From assembly GCA_023412975.1 (NCBI GenBank), contig JAEZRB010000036.1, forward strand, positions 1 to 23,070: a stretch of DNA of 23,070 nt, given 5' to 3'. This DNA is from Bacteroidota bacterium (GTDB lineage Bacteria > Bacteroidota > Bacteroidia > Chitinophagales > Chitinophagaceae). Positions 1 through 7,948 of this stretch are shown here, piece after piece; the first letter of the stretch is position 1; each line of letters starts with the position of its first letter. The translations under genes were made by a program, and so were the position numbers. The notes beneath the pieces are model-generated. The model was not told the DNA's origin. It worked only from the letters and a program-made list of their open reading frames with translations, and did no database searches.

Positions 1-648
1 ACCGGCAATTTATTGTACTTCCTTAATGCCGGGAAGGCGGTGAGACGGGAAGTTGAATATTCTTCCCGTCTTCCTTTCTTACCGGCATCTTATTATACCT
101 GCTTGATGCCGGGAAGACGGTGAGACGGGAAGTTGAATATTCTTACCGTCTTCATTTCTTCCCGGCAATTTAATGACGACCTTCCTGCCGGGAAGGCGGT
201 AAGACGGGAAGTTGAATATTCTTCCCGTCTTCCTTTCTTACCGGCAATTTATTGTACTTCCTTAATGCCGGGAAGGCGGTGAGACGGGAAGTTGACTATT
301 CTTCCCGTCTTCCTTTCTTACCGGCAATTTATTGTACTTCCTTAATGCCGGGAAGGCGGTGAGACGGGAAGTTGAATATTCTTCCCGTCTTCCTTTCTTA
401 CCGGCAACTTATTATACCTGTTTGATGCCGGGAAGACGGTGAGACGGGAAGTTGAATATTCTTCCCGTCTTCCTTTCTTACCGGCAACTTAATATACCTG
501 CTTGATGCCGGGAAGGCGGTGAGACGGGAGGTTGATTATTCTTCCCGTCTTCTTTTCTTACCGGCAATTTAATGACGACCTTCCTGCCGGGAAGACGGTG
601 AGACGGGAGGTTGAATATTCTTCCCGTCTTCGTTTCTTCCCGGCAAAA
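1..648. repeat. Tandem array of ~80 bp hairpin-forming units (8 copies plus a partial ninth)
   Basis: Eight head-to-tail units start at 1, 81, 161, 240, 320, 400, 480 and 560, with a 10 bp partial unit at 639. Units are 80 bp, except those at 161 and 560, which are 79 bp. Each unit carries two inverted repeats. CCGGCA and TGCCGG flank an 18-19 nt variable loop, and GACGGGAA and TTCCCGTC flank an 11 nt AT-rich loop. The second repeat extends outward imperfectly into the CCGG of the next unit, so the array is nearly continuous palindrome. A 79/80 bp period is not a multiple of three, which argues against a coding repeat; ORFs crossing it are incidental. The array may continue left of the window. 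It resembles REP/BIME-type intergenic palindromes in form, but no known family was recognised and no transposase is nearby. Confidence 0.93.
586..644 (-). terminator. Long hairpin just past the response regulator gene, possible transcription stop
   Basis: The last complete repeat unit forms the best hairpin in the array. Its base is a perfect 10 bp stem, GCCGGGAAGA with TCTTCCCGGC. A short internal loop follows, then a second stem of about 8 bp around an AT-rich loop. It begins about 17 bp beyond the regulator's stop codon. No T-rich tract follows on the minus strand, so it is not a textbook intrinsic terminator. It may instead block 3' exonucleases or only attenuate transcription. The structure is seen in the sequence; the role is inferred. 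Confidence 0.45.
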
Positions 649-660
649 CAATTAAAAATC

Positions 661-1275
661 TTACAAAATTCCGCTTCTTATCGCTTTACCAATAAGCATA
701 GCCGTGTTGGTTGCCTGGAATTTTTCAATCAGGCTTTTGCGATGGGTGTTTACGGTAGGTATGCTGATAAAAAGTTTGGTTGCGATTTCGGCATTGGTAA
801 GACCTTCAGCAATGAGCTGCAGCACTTCTTTCTCGCGCCGCGTGATCAGGGGAGTGTCGTTAGAATTTTCGCGCAACGAAAGTGCAGCTTCGAAACTTAA
901 ATAGGTCTTACCCATTGCGACCGTGGTTATAGCTGTCAACAGCTCTTCTTTTGTAGCATTTTTCAATACATAACCCGATGCGCCGTTGTCCATCATATTG
1001 CGGATCACGGGTTGCTGGTTGAAAGTACTTAGTCCCAGCACATGCACCGAAGGGAATTTTTGCTTTACCTCTTTGCATAATTCCGTGCCACTTCTGTCGG
1101 GAAGATTGACATCCATCAAAACCACATCGGGTTGTTGCCTTTCCAGGAAACTCAGGCAGGATTCTGCGTTGGAGGCATGTCCCAACCATTCGACGGACGT
1201 TTCATTTTGCAACAATGAACGAATGCCTTCGATTACCATATAATGGTCATCTACAATGAACAATTTTGTTTTCAT
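661..1275 (-). CDS. NarL/LuxR-family DNA-binding response regulator
   Basis: This 204-residue cytoplasmic response regulator is expected to bind DNA once phosphorylated by the kinase encoded just upstream. The receiver domain (about 1-120) has the acidic pair D9-D10, phospho-acceptor D55 in the context LMDVNLPDRSG, S83 at the switch position and K105. A LuxR/NarL helix-turn-helix follows at about 143-190 (TRREKEVLQLIAEGLTNAEI). The reading frame stays open to an ATG at 1377, but the start at 1275 is preferred. It places the receiver domain at residue 1, gives the usual length for this family, and overlaps the kinase stop as ATGA. The longer version would add 34 residues lying wholly inside the kinase coding sequence. 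Translational coupling to the kinase is likely. Target genes cannot be read from the sequence. Confidence 0.95.
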   Translation of the reverse strand: MKTKLFIVDDHYMVIEGIRSLLQNETSVEWLGHASNAESCLSFLERQQPDVVLMDVNLPDRSGTELCKEVKQKFPSVHVLGLSTFNQQPVIRNMMDNGASGYVLKNATKEELLTAITTVAMGKTYLSFEAALSLRENSNDTPLITRREKEVLQLIAEGLTNAEIATKLFISIPTVNTHRKSLIEKFQATNTAMLIGKAIRSGIL

Positions 1276-3206
1276 CCGATGCTTATCTCGATCAAAACTG
1301 AAGTACCTTCCCCGGGTGCAGACTGTACATCCAATTTCCCTTTCAGGAATTCTACACGGTTTTGAATATTGCTCCATCCCATGCCGCCCGGTTGTCTCAG
1401 CAAAGCTGTGTCAAAACCTTTCCCGTCATCTTCTACTGTGACGGCAAGCAATTTTTCCTGCGCGGACGCATGCATCTGCACCACTACCTGACCTGCTGCC
1501 GCATGCTTGATTGCATTGTTGACCAGTTCCTGCACAATGCGATAAATTGTAACAGCGGTGGTTTGTTCGATGACAACTTTCTCCATGCCCATTGACTGGT
1601 AACGGGCGTGAATAGCGCCACTTCGATCCACCTCGTTGCAAAACTCTTTTAATGCAACATCCAAACCATATCTCACAAGCATTTCGGGCATCATATTATG
1701 TGCTACGCGGCGCATTTCTTTGATTGAGCTATCCAGCATATCGATACTGCGCTCAAATGCCTGTGCATTTTCCGGTGTTAAAATAAGATTGTCTTTCATG
1801 TTCTGAAATGAGAATTTAATGCCGCTGAGCATACCGCCCAGTCCATCGTGAAGGTCTTTGGCCAGCCGGGCACGTTCCTGCTCCTCTCCTTTGAGAATGG
1901 CTTCAGTAGCGGCTAATTGTTTTTCAGTTTCCAGTTCATCTATTCTTGCCTGTTGCAACCTTTGCCGGTGTTTATAGTTGCGATAACTAAGCAATGATAT
2001 GATAAGTAGTGCCGCAGCACCGCCGATAAGAATATAGTTCAGTATGCTTTTTTGTTTGAGCTGCGCCTGTTGCAATTGGATCTGGTTTTCCTTTTTCTCA
2101 AACTCATACTTTGCCTCAAGGTTGGCTACTGTTGATTTGCTTTTTTCGCCAATAAGAGAGTCGTTCAACTTTTCAAATTCTTTCCTGTAGTCAAGTGCCT
2201 TCTGCAGGTGACCCGTTAATTCATTAAACTGGGAAGCCTTTAAATACAGGTCTTTTAATTCAAGTCTTGAGCCCTGTTTTTCTGCAATCGCAATTCCCTG
2301 CTGGATATAATTTCCTGCAGCAGGATCTTTTAATTTTAACAGCAGGTCGGCCATACCCATATAGGCATACATTTCGTATTCCGGCGCTTCTTTTTCTTTT
2401 GAAAATGCAATGGTTTTTTCAAAAAATGATTTTGCCTGCTGTACATCATTCATGGCTGCGTAAGCATCCCCTTTTCCCAATATTGCATCCAGAAAGAGAG
2501 TATAATCGCTTACTTTTTCACCTACCCGCTCTATTTCTTCATATAATCTTAATGCGTTTTCGGGTTGCTTTAGCTGCATATAAGCCGCTGCCAGGTTGAA
2601 TTGCGATGTGGCAATGGTAAAATCATCTTTCAACTCTTTTGCTAACTGCAAACCTGCTTCAGCGTATTGCCTACCTTTTTCACTCTCATTCAGATCCAGA
2701 AAAACAGCGGCGAGATTATTGTTGAGTCGCCGCAAGGTACTCCTGTGATTGATTTTTTCAGCATGCTTCTTTGATAGTAAATAATAGTCTGCAGCCTGAA
2801 CATAGTCAGACAAATAGTGCCACTGGTGGCCCACATTCAAATAGGCCGTAGCAAGTTGAAAGTCGTCGCCAATTTCCTTATACAATTCCAGCGCCTCTTC
2901 TGCTGCTCTCAGCGCTTCCCGAAACTGTCCCCGGCGATTCAGCACTACGATATAGTTGCTGGCAAAAGATGCTACTCCCTTTTTGTAGTCAAGGTCTTCT
3001 GCAAGCTGCCTTGCCTTTTTATAATAGTAAATGGCAGAATCTGGCTGATCATATTCAATGGCTCTGCCATAGGCATAGTATAAGAAAACAGCATTGGTAT
3101 CATTTTCAGCCAGCAATAGTAACTTTTGCAGGCTGTCGGTCGCCTGGCCACGAGCATTATTATTCCCGGCAAATACCAACAATAAGATGATAACCCACTT
3201 ACGCAT
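1272..3206 (-). CDS. TPR-containing sensor histidine kinase (HisKA_3 type)
   Basis: The product is a 644-residue membrane sensor kinase, partner of the regulator it overlaps by four bases. An N-terminal signal sequence (about 1-20) precedes a long helical region of TPR-like repeats (about 40-340), probably periplasmic. One membrane segment follows at about 388-408 (NYILIGGAAALLIISLL), then a coiled coil. The dimerisation domain carries the phospho-accepting H453 in KDLHDGLGG. The HATPase_c domain has an N box (QELVNNAIKH, about 557-566), a G1 box (EDDGKGFD) and a final glycine-rich box ending in APGEGTSV. All motifs look intact. TPR sensor kinases of this kind are common in Bacteroidota; the ligand or protein sensed here is unknown. 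The gene is divergent from the secreted-protein block starting at 3378. Confidence 0.95.
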   Translation of the reverse strand: MRKWVIILLLVFAGNNNARGQATDSLQKLLLLAENDTNAVFLYYAYGRAIEYDQPDSAIYYYKKARQLAEDLDYKKGVASFASNYIVVLNRRGQFREALRAAEEALELYKEIGDDFQLATAYLNVGHQWHYLSDYVQAADYYLLSKKHAEKINHRSTLRRLNNNLAAVFLDLNESEKGRQYAEAGLQLAKELKDDFTIATSQFNLAAAYMQLKQPENALRLYEEIERVGEKVSDYTLFLDAILGKGDAYAAMNDVQQAKSFFEKTIAFSKEKEAPEYEMYAYMGMADLLLKLKDPAAGNYIQQGIAIAEKQGSRLELKDLYLKASQFNELTGHLQKALDYRKEFEKLNDSLIGEKSKSTVANLEAKYEFEKKENQIQLQQAQLKQKSILNYILIGGAAALLIISLLSYRNYKHRQRLQQARIDELETEKQLAATEAILKGEEQERARLAKDLHDGLGGMLSGIKFSFQNMKDNLILTPENAQAFERSIDMLDSSIKEMRRVAHNMMPEMLVRYGLDVALKEFCNEVDRSGAIHARYQSMGMEKVVIEQTTAVTIYRIVQELVNNAIKHAAAGQVVVQMHASAQEKLLAVTVEDDGKGFDTALLRQPGGMGWSNIQNRVEFLKGKLDVQSAPGEGTSVLIEISIG

Positions 3207-3377
3207 TTAGTTCCCAGTATGATCTGTTTAATACACAAATAAACGTACAATTCCCTTCAAACCGCCTCCTCTTTTCTAATGATTCTTTACCCTGTAAAAT
3301 CATCTTTTTTAATGATATGAAAACTATACCAAATATGCAACATTTGTTTACTCAAATTCATCAAATTTTTTTTTGCG
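3207..3377. promoter_or_regulatory. Divergent intergenic region between kinase operon and secreted-protein genes
   Basis: These 171 bp separate two outward-facing genes and must hold the kinase promoter, and probably that of the secreted-protein block. I found no clean match to the Bacteroidota consensus (TTG, about 19 bp, TAnnTTTG), only 7-of-8 matches to the -7 box without a convincing -33 box. A run of nine T at 3366-3374 sits just before the plus-strand ATG at 3378. There is no Shine-Dalgarno sequence on that side. Confidence 0.4.
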
Positions 3378-4283
3378 ATGAAAAAGCTGTTCAGATTATT
3401 GATATTCCTTTTTTTGTTTGTGTCCGGCAATATAACTGCTTCTGCACAACTGGTAACAAGGCCCGCACAGTTGGATGCTGAAAAGAAAACTACAACCGAA
3501 TTGCCCGATCTGGTGGTTACTATAACAAGCATTACATATAGTAATGCGGACAGCGTTTATACCATTGCTTACACAATTCGGAATGACGGAAAAGGCCCGG
3601 TTGATATGAGTTTGATAAAACTGAAAGGGGATGTGTATAACCATGCCGGAAATCTGGCTTTTCCCGGATGTGAAACTTCTTTTTCCCGGGTAAAGCAACC
3701 TTCAAGAGTGTCAAACAATAGTCCCGAAAGTAACATGCTAAAGACCCGCACATCATACAATGGAAGTTTGACCTGCGCTATTCCTTTATACACCTGGCAT
3801 AAGGACTATAGTTATAAGTTGGAAATAGACCCTGCAAAATCAATTAAAGAATCCAATGAAAAAAACAATATTGCCACAGCATCAATTATCGGGTATCTGG
3901 ATTTACCTGATCTAACTATCGAATCAGCTACCTGGACCTGGGGAAATACCAGATATAAAGATGGTGTGCAGGTACAGGATTTCACCGTCAATTTAATGAT
4001 AAGAAATATGGCAGTTGTACCTGCTTCTCTCGACGTGTATGTAATAGGAAATTTCGGCAATACCCACAACTGCGCCGGGTGTGGAAGAGTTATAAGCGGA
4101 AGCTTATCCTCTAACCTTAAAATAGGCGCCTGGGGATATATGACAACTGTAATAGGCTGCACGATGCCTGTAACCCAGTTGCAGAACCAAACCCAATATG
4201 CCATTGCCGTTGATTGCTATAATAAGGTGGCAGAAAAAGACGAAAACAATAATTCTATAGTAATACCCATTCCACCCAGATAA
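3378..4283 (+). CDS. Secreted protein with two CARDB-like domains
   Basis: This 301-residue exported protein has a signal peptide at about 1-24 with probable cleavage after ASA. Two similar beta-sandwich-like domains follow. Each opens with PDL (PDLVVTITSITY near 43, PDLTIESATW near 177). Each ends in the Asn-rich closing strand typical of CARDB/APHP repeats (KESNEKNNIA and EKDENNNSIV). Such domains are usually extracellular adhesion or binding modules. The mature part holds six cysteines, including a CAGC pair in the second domain, so disulphides are possible after export. No enzymatic motif, sorting tail or C-terminal anchor is visible. It is the first gene of the plus-strand block and lies 80 bp before the next gene. 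The CARDB assignment rests on motif resemblance; binding partner unknown. Confidence 0.8.
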   Translation: MKKLFRLLIFLFLFVSGNITASAQLVTRPAQLDAEKKTTTELPDLVVTITSITYSNADSVYTIAYTIRNDGKGPVDMSLIKLKGDVYNHAGNLAFPGCETSFSRVKQPSRVSNNSPESNMLKTRTSYNGSLTCAIPLYTWHKDYSYKLEIDPAKSIKESNEKNNIATASIIGYLDLPDLTIESATWTWGNTRYKDGVQVQDFTVNLMIRNMAVVPASLDVYVIGNFGNTHNCAGCGRVISGSLSSNLKIGAWGYMTTVIGCTMPVTQLQNQTQYAIAVDCYNKVAEKDENNNSIVIPIPPR

Positions 4284-4363
4284 GCCAGGTTATTGATTGT
4301 GAAATGACCATAAGAAATTCTATATACTGTTATATGTGACTAACATAAATAATAAAATTACAC

Positions 4364-6517
4364 ATGAAAAAAATTACATTACTGCCGGTATGTTTGATTT
4401 TATTCGTCGCTTTGGCACAGGCCCAGAAAAAGCCGGCGCAAAAAAAGGATCAGCCATCCATGGAAGAAATGATGAAGCAGCTTCAAAAAGAAATGGAAGC
4501 CGATCCCGAAAAGAAAAAAGCCATGGAAGAAAACGGCGTGATGGACATGTTGAAACAGGTTGAAAAAACAACCAAAGCTGCAGGAGTGAAGAATGTAGAT
4601 ATAAATGCAATGGCCGTAGCAGACATCAACAAGATACCCGCCAAACCCTCCAGCCTGCCCATACACCCCACTCCGGTGAGTAAAGAGCAACTGAAAACCT
4701 ATTTGCAACCCTTTATGCAAAGTACAGATGCCGCCATAAAACCGGAACATAGATCAGCCATAACTGCACATTTAAACAAAGGCAAAGAAACCGGTGTTAT
4801 CGCCATGGCCTATCTTACACAAAGAGAATTAGATAAAGCTTTATATCTCTTGCTTAATGCTTGTATTGCAAATCCCGATGATTATGCTTCGCTGAATAAC
4901 CTGGGGGCATTTATGACCATGAGTGGCTACGCCCACAAATCATTGCCCCTATTGCACTATGTGCAAAAACAATTTCCCCAAAGCGCTACCCTGCTAAACA
5001 ATCTGGGACAAGCCTGGCTCAGCCTCGGCTACCTGGATAAAGCGGAAAAATTTTTAAAGGACGCACTTAAAGCAGACAAAAAACAAACACAGGCATCTTA
5101 CTCGCTTGCCGTAATGGCCAAACACCAGGGCAATAAAGCGAAATGTGTAGAGTATGTAAAACAAACCATAGAAAACGGTGGTAGCACACCAGATGCCCTG
5201 GGCATGCTGGCTTCAGAAGCCCAGGGAACTGACTTTGCAAAATTGCTAAGGCCCAGGTATGAACGCTATTATAAAAAAGACCACGCCATTATAAAACGCT
5301 TTAGGCTACCACCGGTACCTGCTTCTTATGGTGAAGCACTTAACTCTTACGAAGAAGTGGAAACCTTTTTTCAAAATTTGGATGAAACCACGAATGAAGC
5401 CCTGGTAAGGGGGGAGGAATTGTCGCTAGCTTTGCAACAACAGCGGCAGCAAATACAAAAATCACAAAATAATGAGTTGACCGCGATGATGAAAAACCCC
5501 GGAGATCCCGGAGCCTTACAAAGACATTACATCAAATACAATCACCCCTTGCAGACACAGGCACACTTCATGCTTTCTTCTATCTCCAACCCGGCATTTA
5601 GCACTTCTTACGCCGCTCGCATGCAACGGGAAGAAGAAAATATGGCTAACGGTGAAAAGAAGCTGATCAAATCGCTGGAAGGATTACAACAGCAACGAAG
5701 TGCCCTGCTTCAGGCAGCCAGCAAGCTGGAAGGTGGCGAGGGCCGTGGTGAAGAAGAAGAACAAATTCAAAGATTATTGGACCAGGCCTGTGAAATTCAA
5801 CGAGATTATGAATCGCAATTTCTCTCAGGGAAAGCTACCCTGGCCAATCAATACCTCCATAACATGGAAGACCTGCTTAACCAGAAATTACAAGAAGAAA
5901 TATTTTGGTTGCTGATAGTAGGCTATCCTGCCGACCCTACGGCTTCAGTGTTTACTGCCTATACTTCTTATTTAAGCGGAATTAACAGATTAAAAAATAT
6001 CTATCCCAACGTTTTTGAACTCACACCGCCCTGCGGAGAAAAGGGGCCAGGATATATTGACATTGTTCGAAAACTTCAACAATGGGAAGCCGATCATTGC
6101 CAGGTAAGTTGGGGATTTGATGTAGGGGCTTTCAAGGGAAATTTTAATTGCAATGGTATGAAAATGCAAATGAATTTCGGTGTAGCCAGTATTGAGTATG
6201 GCCAAACACAAGACCCCGCCACCTGGGAAACAAGCTCTCATACCATTTCAACCGAAGTTGGCGCCAAAAAAGAATTTGAAGTAGGTAAAACATTAACAGG
6301 AGAAGTGGGTGGATCCGTTAAAACGACCGTTACCATAGACAAAGGCGGCCATATATCCGAAGTAACAGTTGGAGGATCAGTTGGCGCCGGCATCAGCGGC
6401 CCTATAGGAAGTGCAGGTGTAGAACTAGGCAGTGCGGAAATAACATTGAGCGGTGGCTTCAACTCCTCAGGCCCTTCTGTAAACCCTATCAGCAGCAGTT
6501 TTTTAAGAGGAAACTAA
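4364..6517 (+). CDS. Large secreted TPR / coiled-coil protein with glycine-rich C-terminus
   Basis: The 717-residue product has a signal peptide (about 1-20, ending AQAQ). A Lys/Glu/Met-rich helical stretch (about 21-75) follows. TPR repeats occupy about 145-270, with the NNLG...GYLDKAEKFLKDAL pattern clear near 210-240. A Gln- and Glu-rich helical or coiled-coil region lies at about 360-500, including a short Gly/Glu run (GGEGRGEEEE). The C-terminal 90 residues or so change character to repeated Gly, Ser, Thr and Val (for example VGGSVKTTVTIDKGG), suggesting a beta-rich domain. TPRs suggest a protein-binding scaffold in the periplasm or at the cell surface. I do not recognise the family as a whole. 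The gap to the next gene is 48 bp, consistent with co-transcription. Confidence 0.88.
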   Translation: MKKITLLPVCLILFVALAQAQKKPAQKKDQPSMEEMMKQLQKEMEADPEKKKAMEENGVMDMLKQVEKTTKAAGVKNVDINAMAVADINKIPAKPSSLPIHPTPVSKEQLKTYLQPFMQSTDAAIKPEHRSAITAHLNKGKETGVIAMAYLTQRELDKALYLLLNACIANPDDYASLNNLGAFMTMSGYAHKSLPLLHYVQKQFPQSATLLNNLGQAWLSLGYLDKAEKFLKDALKADKKQTQASYSLAVMAKHQGNKAKCVEYVKQTIENGGSTPDALGMLASEAQGTDFAKLLRPRYERYYKKDHAIIKRFRLPPVPASYGEALNSYEEVETFFQNLDETTNEALVRGEELSLALQQQRQQIQKSQNNELTAMMKNPGDPGALQRHYIKYNHPLQTQAHFMLSSISNPAFSTSYAARMQREEENMANGEKKLIKSLEGLQQQRSALLQAASKLEGGEGRGEEEEQIQRLLDQACEIQRDYESQFLSGKATLANQYLHNMEDLLNQKLQEEIFWLLIVGYPADPTASVFTAYTSYLSGINRLKNIYPNVFELTPPCGEKGPGYIDIVRKLQQWEADHCQVSWGFDVGAFKGNFNCNGMKMQMNFGVASIEYGQTQDPATWETSSHTISTEVGAKKEFEVGKTLTGEVGGSVKTTVTIDKGGHISEVTVGGSVGAGISGPIGSAGVELGSAEITLSGGFNSSGPSVNPISSSFLRGN

Positions 6518-6565
6518 TCATAATTTTAAGAAACTTAAGGCTACAAATCAAGAAAATTACCTGTT

Positions 6566-7615
6566 ATGAAATTTCTGTTCTTTTTAGCATTGTACTTGTT
6601 CTGTGGTGCTATGTATGCCCAGCAAAACTTAAATAACGACTGCGACCAGGAAGCGTTAAAAAACCTACCCGGCAAATGGAGGCCTCAAGGCGTTGATGAG
6701 GTAGAAAATAATACGAGAAAACCTAATGCGGCAGAAGCTGCAGGAGCAAAAATGATTTTCAACCAAATTGGAAAATTGTTCCAGGAAAATTACAAACCCA
6801 TGGGGGTTGATGTCAATCACTACTTAACGCACAATATTTCCCCGGAAGGAAAAGCCTATAGCAACTGGTATATCTATACCCTCAGCAATATGAGGTTTGT
6901 TTGTGTGAATGGTAAAAAAACTACAAACAGTGAAGCGATTAGCTCGGCTGTGCATATCAACCCCGAAGGTTCGTTGAGTGTTAAATTCAAAGAGATGCCG
7001 ATTTATGATGAGAGCGGCCGTAAAGTTAGTTCAGAAGCCAGCGGCAGTTTTGGATTTTATGCTTTAACCGAAAGGGAGTGTAAGAATGGAAGTCTTCCAG
7101 ACCTTTCAAACGGGTATTTTGTTGTAGAGACAAGTAGGGATTATAATGTGTGGATCAGCCAGGATGGTAAACTCCCCTACCGCTATGTAAGTCGTAAGGA
7201 ATTTATAGAAAAGCAGGTGAAACTTTTGGAAGCACAACGTAAAGAAAGACAGCCGGGAGAAAGCAAAGAATTTTTAGCCGCGCTTTTTGATAAGCCATTG
7301 GAAGCTTACACAAAGGATTTGAAAAAAGACGAGGATTGGCTCCATGAAATTTCTATCGTGAAACAGGAAGTGGTGAAAGACCCTGTCACGAATGCTTTCC
7401 AGTATTCCCGATTTGGATTTACTACACTGAACGATCCGGCAATGTCTGTACCGATTATGCCCAACCCGGATTATTACAACAAAAATCTACCGAAATGGAC
7501 ACCTCAGTTTATCGTGATCAATGTAGGTCGTATCGATGGATTTATAGGACAGAACATTCGCAAAGTGGTTGATAAAAATATAGACTATTTTAAAAGCTTG
7601 CTGGTAAACAAATAG
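6566..7615 (+). CDS. Secreted protein of unrecognised family, paralogue of the gene at 8843
   Basis: The 349-residue product has a signal peptide (about 1-19, MKFLFFLALYLFCGAMYAQQ) and no other obvious membrane segment. It shares an ordered set of landmarks with the protein encoded at 8843-9949. These are an N-terminal CD-x-E...PG-x-W block, PDLSNG in the middle, LPYRYVSRKEF, then PNPDYYN and PQF near the end, and a closing helix (RKVVDKNIDYFKSL). The two are clearly homologous across their whole length but well diverged. I recognise no catalytic motif. The next gene starts 9 bp after the stop codon, so the two are probably co-transcribed. Confidence 0.85.
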   Translation: MKFLFFLALYLFCGAMYAQQNLNNDCDQEALKNLPGKWRPQGVDEVENNTRKPNAAEAAGAKMIFNQIGKLFQENYKPMGVDVNHYLTHNISPEGKAYSNWYIYTLSNMRFVCVNGKKTTNSEAISSAVHINPEGSLSVKFKEMPIYDESGRKVSSEASGSFGFYALTERECKNGSLPDLSNGYFVVETSRDYNVWISQDGKLPYRYVSRKEFIEKQVKLLEAQRKERQPGESKEFLAALFDKPLEAYTKDLKKDEDWLHEISIVKQEVVKDPVTNAFQYSRFGFTTLNDPAMSVPIMPNPDYYNKNLPKWTPQFIVINVGRIDGFIGQNIRKVVDKNIDYFKSLLVNK

Positions 7616-7624
7616 ATTGAACGT

Positions 7625-7933
7625 ATGAGAAAAAATGTACTAATGCCTGTTATCTTTTTAACGACAACCGCCATTGTGAGTTGTGCAATGAACCCGGCGG
7701 AAGACGGCAAACCTTTTCAACTGAAAATTTATCATGGATTTGATTTTTCCACCAGGCAGGTGGTCAGGTACAATGAAACGACAGCGGCTGACCTGAAGTT
7801 TTTTCAGCAAACTCGCAATGTGGGCATCTACCCATCCCTCCGGGCTGAAAAGATCAAAGAGTTTGAGAGTCCGCCCACAGCACTTTCAGCGGCCGAGATA
7901 AGCGAATGGAAAGATTATATCATGGGCCCTTAA
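7625..7933 (+). CDS. N-terminal fragment of a lipoprotein gene interrupted by an in-frame stop
   Basis: The 102-codon ORF encodes a lipoprotein signal peptide with lipobox IVSC, the lipidated residue being C20. About 80 further residues follow and end abruptly at TAA (7931-7933) after IMGP. The same reading frame continues past the stop as SNRYYVFRARDGRHYLLHL and stays open to 8536. I therefore read 7625-8536 as one gene of about 303 codons broken by a single nonsense codon. No frameshift is involved. The product, if made, would be a short lipoprotein lacking its main domain. Stop-codon readthrough or a sequencing error are alternatives. Function not recognised. Confidence 0.75.
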   Translation: MRKNVLMPVIFLTTTAIVSCAMNPAEDGKPFQLKIYHGFDFSTRQVVRYNETTAADLKFFQQTRNVGIYPSLRAEKIKEFESPPTALSAAEISEWKDYIMGP

Positions 7934-7948
7934 TCAAACCGGTATTAT

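Noticed and set aside
1..648. CRISPR array
   Set aside because: Repeats are ~80 bp and directly abutting, with no unique spacers, and no cas genes are present.
532..900. ORF of 122 codons on the plus strand spanning the repeat array and the regulator 3' end
   Set aside because: It runs antisense through a well-supported response regulator and through non-coding repeats whose period is not a multiple of three.
1276..1377. Upstream ATG giving the response regulator 34 extra residues
   Set aside because: The extension lies inside the kinase coding sequence and precedes a complete receiver domain; the ATGA overlap start is far more typical.
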